Shown here in pieces: positions 8,462 to 15,667 of a stretch of 48,021 bases of DNA (the stretch's first letter is position 1; every line of letters starts with the position of its first letter). Location of the stretch: contig NZ_CALJEM010000062.1 in the NCBI RefSeq assembly GCF_938074695.1, positions 1 to 48,021 on the forward strand, written 5' to 3'. Origin of the DNA: an uncultured Thermosynechococcus sp. Its GTDB lineage: Bacteria > Cyanobacteriota > Cyanobacteriia > Thermosynechococcales > Thermosynechococcaceae. Position numbers and translations under genes: made by a program. The notes beneath the pieces were generated by a model, which was not told the origin of the DNA, did not search any database, and saw nothing but the letters and a program-made list of their open reading frames with translations.

Positions 8462-10024
8462 ATGTCTCTTCGGGTTCTCTATGTCCGTCTCCCCTGCAAC
8501 CCTATTTTTCCCATTGGTGTTGTGTATCTTGCAGACTATATCCATAAGCAATTACCAAGCGTTGAACAACGGATTTTTGATTTGGGAACGGTGCCACCCC
8601 TTGATTTTCGCCCTGCCCTTGCCCAAGTTATTGACGAATTTCAGCCCACGCATCTTGTCTTCTCTTGGCGGGATATTCAAATCTATGCCCCTGTGGGGGG
8701 ACGGGGGGGCAATCCACTGCAACATGCCTTTGAGGTCTATTACGCTCGCAATCCCCTGGTGAAGTTGCGGGGGGCGATCGGGGGTCTGCGGGTGATGGCT
8801 GCCTACTATGGTGAACTCTGGCGCAACCTCAACTTAATCCGTTTGGGACTCCACCATGCTAAGCGTTACCATCCAGACGTTACAACCATTGTCGGTGGTG
8901 GTGCGGTCAGTGTCTTTTACGAACAACTGGGGTCTCAACTGCCCAAGGGCACCATTGTTTCTGTGGGGGAAGGGGAAACCCTGCTCTACAAAGTACTTAC
9001 CGGCCAGTCGATTGCTCAAGAACGCTGCTACATTGCCGGTGTTGAAAAGCCCCGCGATCGCCTGATCCACGAATGGCCAACCCCCATCGAAAAAACTGCC
9101 TGCAACTATGACTACATCGAGACCATTTGGCCCGAATTCGAGTATTACCTTCAGGGGGGCGACTTCTATATTGGCGTGCAAACCAAACGGGGCTGTCCCC
9201 ACAACTGCTGCTACTGCGTCTATACCGTCGTTGAAGGCAAACAGGTGCGCATTAACCCTGCCGAGGAAGTCGTGGCGGAAATGCGCCAGCTCTACGATCG
9301 CGGTGTGCGCAATTTTTGGTTTACCGACGCCCAATTTATTCCCGCTCGCAAATTTATCCCCGATGCGATCGCCCTACTGCGGGAAATTCTCAGAGCAGGC
9401 ATGAAGGATATTCACTGGGCAGCCTATATCCGTGCCGACAACCTCACTCCCGAACTGTGCGACCTCATGGTGCAAACCGGGATGAACTACTTTGAAATCG
9501 GCATTACCAGTGGCTCCCAGGAACTGGTGCGGAAAATGCGCATGGGCTATAACCTGCGAACGGTGTTGCAGAACTGTCGTGATTTGAAAGCCGCGGGGTT
9601 TGATGCCCTTGTTTCTGTGAACTACTCCTTCAACGTAATAGACGAACGTCCCGACACCATTGCCCAGACGATTGCCTACCACCGCGAGCTGGAACGCATC
9701 TTTGGTGCCAACAACGTTGAACCGGCCATCTTCTTCATCGGCCTGCAACCTCACACCCACCTTGAGGAATATGCCCTCGAGCGCGGCATTTTGCGCCCCG
9801 GCTACAACCCCATGAGTCTCATGCCTTGGACTGCCAAAAAATTGCTTTGGAACCCCGAACCCATGGGATCCGTCCTTGGGGAAGTGTGCCTTGCAGCTTG
9901 GCGACTCAATCCCAATGACTTTGGTCGCACCGTCATGGCTCTTTTAGAGGAGCGCTTTGGCTGTGCCCCCCTAGAGGAGGCCCTGTCAGCCCCTTTGCAG
10001 GAGCGACCTTTGGTGCGCCGTTAA
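8462..10024 (+). CDS. B12-binding-type radical SAM protein (PSII high-light acclimation family)
   Basis: This 520-residue protein has an N-terminal B12-binding-like region (about 1-190, with VTTIVGGGAVSVFYEQL) and a radical SAM core with the [4Fe-4S] cysteines C245, C249 and C252 in RGCPHNCCYC. The core continues with typical segments (RNFWFTDAQFIPARKFIP, YFEIGITSGSQELVRKMR). It resembles a cyanobacterial family that I recall being annotated as photosystem II high-light acclimation radical SAM protein; that name is from memory and its chemistry is undefined. Start ATG at 8462; no partner enzyme is adjacent, gap2 follows 88 bases later under its own signals. Confidence 0.9.
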   Translation: MSLRVLYVRLPCNPIFPIGVVYLADYIHKQLPSVEQRIFDLGTVPPLDFRPALAQVIDEFQPTHLVFSWRDIQIYAPVGGRGGNPLQHAFEVYYARNPLVKLRGAIGGLRVMAAYYGELWRNLNLIRLGLHHAKRYHPDVTTIVGGGAVSVFYEQLGSQLPKGTIVSVGEGETLLYKVLTGQSIAQERCYIAGVEKPRDRLIHEWPTPIEKTACNYDYIETIWPEFEYYLQGGDFYIGVQTKRGCPHNCCYCVYTVVEGKQVRINPAEEVVAEMRQLYDRGVRNFWFTDAQFIPARKFIPDAIALLREILRAGMKDIHWAAYIRADNLTPELCDLMVQTGMNYFEIGITSGSQELVRKMRMGYNLRTVLQNCRDLKAAGFDALVSVNYSFNVIDERPDTIAQTIAYHRELERIFGANNVEPAIFFIGLQPHTHLEEYALERGILRPGYNPMSLMPWTAKKLLWNPEPMGSVLGEVCLAAWRLNPNDFGRTVMALLEERFGCAPLEEALSAPLQERPLVRR

Positions 10025-10111
10025 AAAAAGCGAAATAAAATGACCATTCCCCCTTAGAATGTTTCCTAGATCATTTCTGACCATGAGTTAGTAAACAGAG
10101 GAAGGGAGCAG

Positions 10112-11125
10112 GTGGTTAGAGTCGCTATCAATGGTTTTGGGCGCATCGGTCGGAACTTCATGCGTTGCTGGTTACAGCGAAAAGCCAATAGCAAGCTAGA
10201 GATTGTAGGCATCAACGATACCTCCGATCCCCGCACCAATGCCCATTTGCTGAAGTATGACTCGATGTTGGGCATTTTCCAAGATGCCGAGATTAGGGCT
10301 GACGATGACTGCATCTATGTGGATGAGCATGCAGTTAAGTGTGTCTCGGATCGCAACCCCGAAAATCTGCCTTGGAGCGCCTGGGGCATTGACCTGGTCA
10401 TTGAAGCCACGGGGGTCTTTACCAGCCGCGAGGGTGCCAGCAAGCACCTTAGCGCCGGTGCCAAAAAAGTCCTGATTACAGCTCCCGGTAAAGGCAACAT
10501 CCCCACCTATGTGGTCGGGGTGAATCACCACACCTACGATCCCAGTGAAGACATCGTCAGCAATGCCAGTTGCACCACCAACTGCTTAGCCCCCATTGTC
10601 AAAGTGCTCCATGAAACCTTTGGCATTCAACAGGGGATGATGACAACTACCCACAGCTACACGGGAGATCAGCGCCTACTCGATGCCAGTCACCGCGATT
10701 TGCGGCGGGCGCGGGCAGCCGCGATGAATATTGTGCCCACCTCTACGGGTGCCGCCAAGGCGGTGGGATTAGTCATTCCTGAGTTGCAAGGTAAGCTGAA
10801 TGGGATTGCTCTGCGGGTACCCACCCCCAATGTTTCTGTGGTGGACTTTGTGGCGCAGGTGGAAAAACCCACCATTGCTGAGCAGGTGAACCAAGTAATC
10901 AAGGAAGCCTCTGAAACCACCATGAAGGGGATTATCCACTACAGCGAATTGGAACTGGTGTCTTCAGACTATCGGGGGCACAACGCCTCCTCGATTTTGG
11001 ATGCCTCTCTAACCATGGTGATGGGGGGCACGCTGGTGAAAGTGGTGGCTTGGTACGATAACGAGTGGGGCTATAGCCAGCGGGTTCTGGACTTGGCAGA
11101 GCATATGGCTGCTCACTGGGCTTAG
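10112..11125 (+). CDS. gap2: Glyceraldehyde-3-phosphate dehydrogenase, Calvin-cycle type
   Basis: This 337-residue GAPDH interconverts 1,3-bisphosphoglycerate and glyceraldehyde-3-phosphate. It has the Rossmann start [15 protein letters not shown], the catalytic SNASCTTNC with C154, and [18 protein letters not shown]. The NDTSDPRT segment after beta-strand 2 and the high similarity to plastid GapA point to the NAD(P)-dependent anabolic Gap2 rather than glycolytic Gap1. The start is GTG at 10112 with GGGAG 6-10 bases upstream. There is no CP12-like C-terminal extension. A TAGAAT box at 10055-10060 could be its -10 element, but no good -35 is seen. Confidence 0.96.
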   Translation: MVRVAINGFGRIGRNFMRCWLQRKANSKLEIVGINDTSDPRTNAHLLKYDSMLGIFQDAEIRADDDCIYVDEHAVKCVSDRNPENLPWSAWGIDLVIEATGVFTSREGASKHLSAGAKKVLITAPGKGNIPTYVVGVNHHTYDPSEDIVSNASCTTNCLAPIVKVLHETFGIQQGMMTTTHSYTGDQRLLDASHRDLRRARAAAMNIVPTSTGAAKAVGLVIPELQGKLNGIALRVPTPNVSVVDFVAQVEKPTIAEQVNQVIKEASETTMKGIIHYSELELVSSDYRGHNASSILDASLTMVMGGTLVKVVAWYDNEWGYSQRVLDLAEHMAAHWA

Positions 11126-11159
11126 TCGTTTCATTCTAGGGATTGGTTCGCAACTCACA

Positions 11160-12314
11160 ATGCAAGATAAATCAATGTTGATGATTCCGGGGCCGACGCC
11201 GGTACCGGAGTCGGTACTTTTGTCCCTCAGCAAACACCCCATTGGCCACCGCAGCGGTGACTTTAGCGAGATCATGGCAGCGGTAACGGCGGGATTGAAA
11301 TGGCTGCATCAAACAACGGATGATGTGCTGATTTTAACCACCAGTGGCACAGGGGCGATGGAGGCCGGAATCATTAACTTTCTCAGTGCGGGCGATCGCG
11401 TCCTTGTGGGCTGTAATGGTAAATTTGGCGATCGCTGGGCAGAGGTCTGTGAGGCCTACGGTCTGAAAACGGAGCGCATTACCGCCCCTTGGGGACAGCC
11501 CCTCAATCCCGATGACTTCAAAGCAGCCCTAGAGGCAGACACGGCCAAAACAATTCAGGCGGTGATCGTGACCCACAGTGAAACCTCAACGGGAGTGATC
11601 AACGATCTAGAGGCGATTAACCGCCACGTCAAAGCCCACGGCCAAGCCTTGATCATTGTGGATGCGGTCACCAGTCTAGGAGCTGTCAATGTCCCTGTGG
11701 GTGAATGGGGATTGGACGTGGTTGGCTCAGGCTCCCAGAAGGGTTACATGATCCCGCCGGGATTGGCCTTTGTCAGCGTCAGTGCCAAGGCATGGCAAGC
11801 CTACGAGCGAGCCACCCTGCCGAAGTTTTACCTTGACCTAGGGAAATACCGCAAGGACGCAGCCAAGAACACCACCCCCTTTACCCCGCCTGTGAATCTC
11901 TTTTTTGCCTTGAAGACAGCCCTAGAGATGATGCAAGCGGAGGGCTTGGAGAATATCTTTGCCCGCCATCAGCGCCTGATGCAAGCCACCCGTGCTGCTA
12001 TGAAGGCCCTGAACTTGCCCCTATATGCACCTGATCACTGCGCGAGTCCCGCCATTACCGCTGTCGCTCCCCAAGGGGTAGAGGCGGAGAAGATTCGCAG
12101 TCTGATGAAAAAACGCTTTGACATTGCCTTGGCGGGTGGTCAAGATCACCTGAAGGGGCAGATTTTCCGCGTGGGTCACCTCGGCTTTGTGAGCGATCGC
12201 GATATTCTGGCAGCGGTCAGTGCCCTTGAAGCGGTGCTCGCCGAATTGGGGTACAACAACTTTAGCCCCGGCGCCGGGGTGGCCGCCGCCAGTCGTATCT
12301 TGACCACGGTCTAA
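11160..12314 (+). CDS. Class V aminotransferase (alanine/serine-glyoxylate type)
   Basis: This 384-residue pyridoxal-phosphate enzyme begins with MLMIPGPTPVPESVL and has the PLP lysine K194 in GSGSQKGYMIPPG. It belongs to the family of serine/alanine-glyoxylate aminotransferases, whose cyanobacterial members were once mislabelled soluble hydrogenase small subunit. A photorespiratory role, using glyoxylate as acceptor, is plausible but inferred. It lies 34 bases behind gap2, and its stop is directly followed by the ATG of the MEKHLA gene, so the three may be co-transcribed. Confidence 0.92.
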   Translation: MQDKSMLMIPGPTPVPESVLLSLSKHPIGHRSGDFSEIMAAVTAGLKWLHQTTDDVLILTTSGTGAMEAGIINFLSAGDRVLVGCNGKFGDRWAEVCEAYGLKTERITAPWGQPLNPDDFKAALEADTAKTIQAVIVTHSETSTGVINDLEAINRHVKAHGQALIIVDAVTSLGAVNVPVGEWGLDVVGSGSQKGYMIPPGLAFVSVSAKAWQAYERATLPKFYLDLGKYRKDAAKNTTPFTPPVNLFFALKTALEMMQAEGLENIFARHQRLMQATRAAMKALNLPLYAPDHCASPAITAVAPQGVEAEKIRSLMKKRFDIALAGGQDHLKGQIFRVGHLGFVSDRDILAAVSALEAVLAELGYNNFSPGAGVAAASRILTTV

Positions 12315-12782
12315 ATGATGGAGCCTTGGTTGCAGCCACAGGCCATTCAGCAAGCGCGGCGAATCTGTGCCAGTTTTCAACACTGGACGGGGCGATCGCT
12401 CCTCCCTAAGGGAGCGAAGGAGGACTTGGCCTTGGCACAGCAGTTGTTCCACTGGTTCCAACCTGTTCTTTCCCATGGGTGCGAAGCCGATCCGGTGCTC
12501 AACTACGGCAATCAGGCAGCCCTTGCCCTATGGGAACTCTCTTGGTCAGAACTGGTACAGCTCCCTTCACGGTTCACTGCTGAACCCATTGCTCAGGTGG
12601 AGCGCTCAGCACTTCTTGCCCAAGCAGCAAGGCAAGGCTACATCCACAACTACTGCGGCATTCGTATCTCTCGATCTGGGCGGCGCTTTCGGATTGAAAA
12701 TGCTTGGATTTGGACTGTCTTGGACGAGGCGGGGGCAGCGGTGGGACAGGCGGCAACTTTTGATCAGTGGCAGTTCCTGTAG
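12315..12782 (+). CDS. MEKHLA-domain protein
   Basis: This 155-residue soluble protein matches the MEKHLA domain, a PAS-related fold: LNYGNQAALALWELSW, then a helix ending in GYIHNYCGIRISRSGRRF and the closing VGQAATFDQW. The domain is also found at the C-terminus of plant HD-ZIP III proteins, where it is thought to sense ligands or redox state; in bacteria its ligand is unknown. The ATG follows the preceding stop without a gap, which suggests translational coupling to the aminotransferase. Confidence 0.85.
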   Translation: MMEPWLQPQAIQQARRICASFQHWTGRSLLPKGAKEDLALAQQLFHWFQPVLSHGCEADPVLNYGNQAALALWELSWSELVQLPSRFTAEPIAQVERSALLAQAARQGYIHNYCGIRISRSGRRFRIENAWIWTVLDEAGAAVGQAATFDQWQFL

Positions 12783-12827
12783 GATTGATTTAGTCTATTT
12801 TCAAAAAACTGCCGCCCAAGGTTGTCC

Positions 12828-13838
12828 ATGAAACAGGTTTTCACCCATTGGCTGCATCAGTTGCAGTCTTTCCGCTACCATCGCCGCAGCCCCGAAAGCC
12901 TCAACCAACTCATCCGGATTCTCTATGCAGAATCCCAGCTCAATGTGCCCTACGTTATTCTGATTATCAGCTCCTGTGTGATTGCCACCTTTGGTTTGCT
13001 TGCCAATAGTGCAGCTGTCATCATTGGGGCGATGGTGATTGCTCCCCTGATGTTGCCGATTCGTGGGCTGGCTCTGGCGGCTCTCATCGGTGACTTCAAA
13101 ATGTTTCGCGAGGCGGCAACTGCCCTAATTGTGGGCACGCTCATGGCCATTGGTATCTCTTGGATACTGGGAATGATTGTCGGTCTTGAGGCCTACGGCA
13201 GCGAGATCTTGGCGCGATCGCAACCGAATCTTCTAGATTTAGGCATTGCTGTTGCGGCGGGAGCAGTAAGTGCCTATGCCATGGCCGAGCCTCGTGTCTC
13301 GAATACCTTGGCCGGAACAGCGATCGCCGTTGCTCTGATGCCGCCGGTTTGCACCATTGGTTTGGGCATTGCCCAGTGGAATTCTAGCCTCAGTGGTGGG
13401 GCAACCCTGTTGTACTTAACTAACCTCTTGGGAATTACCCTGGCCTGCATGCTGGTTTTTGTTCTGGTTGGCTATATTCCCCTCCACCAAAGCCGCCGCC
13501 CCCTTAGTATTGCCGCTGCCCTGACGGCCCTTTTGGTGATTCCCTTGGCGATTAGTTTTAGCCGCCTCATCGAGCAAGTGCGCTTGCAACAGAAAGTGCG
13601 CCAAGCCCTCCTGAGGGGGACATTGACATTTCAACGTTTGGATTTGTTGAACATGGAAACAACTTGGGTAACCGACCCCCCAGTTGTGCGCATTAATGTC
13701 CGTGCCCGTGAACCTGTGACCCCAAAACAGGTAGAACTGATGGAGCAGTTTATCCAACAGCGGATGCAACGGCCGTTTCGTCTGGTGCTCCAAGTCTCGA
13801 ATATTGAAGAGGTAACCTCTGAAGCACCATTGCCCTAG
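12828..13838 (+). CDS. DUF389 membrane protein
   Basis: This 336-residue integral membrane protein belongs to DUF389 (TIGR00341-like). The signature region ASCVIATFGLLANSAAVIIGAM-type is visible at about residues 48-68 (SSCVIATFGLLANSAAVI), followed by the APLMLP turn and about six further helices. The C-terminal 90 residues are soluble. The function is unknown. The ATG at 12828 with AAGG 7-10 bases upstream is preferred to the TTG two codons earlier. Confidence 0.88.
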   Translation: MKQVFTHWLHQLQSFRYHRRSPESLNQLIRILYAESQLNVPYVILIISSCVIATFGLLANSAAVIIGAMVIAPLMLPIRGLALAALIGDFKMFREAATALIVGTLMAIGISWILGMIVGLEAYGSEILARSQPNLLDLGIAVAAGAVSAYAMAEPRVSNTLAGTAIAVALMPPVCTIGLGIAQWNSSLSGGATLLYLTNLLGITLACMLVFVLVGYIPLHQSRRPLSIAAALTALLVIPLAISFSRLIEQVRLQQKVRQALLRGTLTFQRLDLLNMETTWVTDPPVVRINVRAREPVTPKQVELMEQFIQQRMQRPFRLVLQVSNIEEVTSEAPLP

Positions 13839-13904
13839 TTTTTTTAAGAGGTAAGCCAAAATGTTAGACTAGAGAAATTCCAGCCTAATTCTGGGTTTCA
13901 TTCG

Positions 13905-14152
13905 GCTTTGATCCAGGGCGCGGCAAGCCTCGCCGTACCGCTGCGCGGGAGGCGCTTAAGGATAGCGCGAAGGGCGGAGCCGTTCTATAATCTTGCTGTC
14001 GGCCACAACCACGCCGACCTACGGCAGGGCAGGCCGGCAGTGATACCTGTGGAGATACAAGCAGCGGATACGCACTCGGCCTAGGAACCCACCGAAGGGG
14101 CTTGAGCGCAGTAGGAATCTCCGGCTTTCAAGCCGAGGAGAATGTCAAAAAC
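13905..14152. mobile_element. IS200/IS605-type right-end remnant upstream of ilvE
   Basis: This stretch has no intact gene but carries hallmarks of the tnpB 3' end and right end of IS200/IS605 elements. Read on the plus strand, the peptide ...RQGRPAVIPVEIQAADTHSA ends in a stop, then comes a fragment reading EPTEGA, and finally the terminal sequence gcagtaggaatct, a hairpin (tccggcttt/aagccgagga, about 14119-14141) and the trailing gaatgtcaa. A further GC-rich inverted repeat (gcctc 13927-13931 with gaggc 13949-13953) lies at the left. The left boundary is a guess. There is no room for a transposase, so this is a decayed element or an internally deleted copy. Confidence 0.6.
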
Positions 14153-14167
14153 GCTTCCAATCAACCC

Positions 14168-15079
14168 ATGAGTAACTTTCTCCCCTACGCCTATCTGAAT
14201 GGTCAATTTGTGCCCTTTGCAGAGGCCAAAATTTCGGTGGCAACCCATGCGCTGCACTATGGAACGGCAGCCCTAGGAGGCCTGCGCGGTTTGCCCAATC
14301 CGGCGAATGCTCGCGAGATTCTTCTCTTTCGCCTTGAGGATCACTGTCGTCGCCTTAGTCGCAGTGCCCACTATCTGGGCTATGAACTACCCGCAAGCGA
14401 GATTAAGTCCAAGATTGTGGAATGGGTGCAAAAAAATCAACCCAGCGTGCCCTTCTATATTCGTCCTTTAGTCTATACCTGCGGGCTGGGCATTGCCCCT
14501 CGACTTCACGATATTGAAAAGGACTTCCTGATTTACGGCATGCCCCTTGGCGACTACCTTTCAGCCGCAGGCGTCACCTGTCGGATTAGCTCTTGGCAGC
14601 GGCAGTGCGATCGCTCGTTTCCTTTGCGGGGTAAGCTGACCAGCTCCTATATTGTCTCTGCCCTTGCCAAAACAGAAGCGGTTGCCAGCGGTTTTGACGA
14701 AGCCATTCTCCTCAACGATCAGGGGAAAGTCTGCGAAGCCACGGGAATGAATCTGTTTCTTGTGCGCGAGGGGCAACTCATTACGCCAAGTGTGGATCAG
14801 GATATTCTGGAGGGGATTACCCGCCGCAGTGTGATTGAACTGGCCCAAGCCGCCGGCGTCAAGGTCATTGAGCGCCCTGTGGATCGCACGGAACTCCTCA
14901 TTGCCGATGAAGTTTTTTTAACCGGCACGGCTGCGCGAATTGTGCCCGTCAGTCGCATTGAGACCTATACACTGCCTAGCGATCGCCCCTTGACACTCCA
15001 ACTGCAAAAACAATTACAGGCAATCGTTGAAGGGCGAGAGCCACAGTATCGCCACTGGATTGATGTCATTCCCCTCTAG
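14168..15079 (+). CDS. ilvE: Branched-chain amino-acid aminotransferase
   Basis: This 303-residue class IV aminotransferase catalyses the last step of valine, leucine and isoleucine synthesis. The PLP lysine is K156 in RGKLTSSYIVSALAK, and the fold-type IV marks EAILLNDQGKVCEATGMNLF and EVFLTGTAARIVPV are present. The start is the ATG at 14168 (MSNFLPYAYLNGQFVP). An in-frame TTG at 14102 would add 22 residues translated from the IS right end and is rejected. The IS remnant ends only about 15 bases upstream, so the native promoter may have been displaced. Confidence 0.93.
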   Translation: MSNFLPYAYLNGQFVPFAEAKISVATHALHYGTAALGGLRGLPNPANAREILLFRLEDHCRRLSRSAHYLGYELPASEIKSKIVEWVQKNQPSVPFYIRPLVYTCGLGIAPRLHDIEKDFLIYGMPLGDYLSAAGVTCRISSWQRQCDRSFPLRGKLTSSYIVSALAKTEAVASGFDEAILLNDQGKVCEATGMNLFLVREGQLITPSVDQDILEGITRRSVIELAQAAGVKVIERPVDRTELLIADEVFLTGTAARIVPVSRIETYTLPSDRPLTLQLQKQLQAIVEGREPQYRHWIDVIPL

Positions 15080-15099
15080 CCAAAGGGGCGGTTATCCAC

Positions 15100-15513
15100 T
15101 CACGTGAGGTACTTGCAGAGGCTCAATTCCGTTCCTTTGGGGTTCCAATAGACCTCATCAAAAATGGCATAGATCAAAAATAAGCCCCGACCACATTCAC
15201 AGTCGGCGGCTGGCAACAATTCCTCAGCGGTCTCAGAAACATTACTGGGCGGTGAGAAACCATCCCCCTGATCCGTAATTACCCACCAGCATTGATCCGG
15301 GGAAAAGGTATAACGGACGGAAACCAGCTTTTCGGGGTTGAGTTGATTGCCGTGGCGCGCCGCATTCACAAGGGCTTCTTGGAGGCCTAGCCTAATTTCA
15401 TCTTTGTACTGGGGAGGAAGATCACTCAGCAGAATTTCTAGAATAGGTTGAAGAAAAAGTGTAGAGGGAAATGCCAGGGTTTGCCATTGAGGCGCAACGT
15501 ACATTAACGTCAT
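15100..15513 (-). CDS. RsbW-like anti-sigma factor / serine kinase
   Basis: This protein of about 137 residues has a GHKL ATPase domain of the RsbW/SpoIIAB type. The N-box is RLGLQEALVNAARHGN, the G1 box is VITDQGDGF, and a shortened G2-like ECGRGLFLIYAIFDEV follows. Such proteins phosphorylate anti-sigma-factor antagonists or bind sigma factors; no partner is encoded next to it. Starts at GTG 15522, ATG 15513 and ATG 15504 are possible; ATG 15513 is used without strong ribosome-site support. It converges with ilvE. Confidence 0.82.
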   Translation of the reverse strand: MTLMYVAPQWQTLAFPSTLFLQPILEILLSDLPPQYKDEIRLGLQEALVNAARHGNQLNPEKLVSVRYTFSPDQCWWVITDQGDGFSPPSNVSETAEELLPAADCECGRGLFLIYAIFDEVYWNPKGTELSLCKYLT

Positions 15514-15667
15514 AGACGGCACAACCCGCGAAGAATAACTGGGCAGCGGGATACAGATCCAAGACCGATCAGAGTCATTGGCGGATAACCGAACCCCTCT
15601 ACCTTTAGCTTAGCAAGGGAATTGTTGCTCGCACAACCGCTGCTTGGACTACCCACCCTTTGCTCAA

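Noticed and set aside
14102-14167. N-terminal extension of ilvE from a TTG
   Set aside because: It is translated from the IS right-end hairpin and has no similarity to ilvE; ATG 14168 gives the family's usual start.
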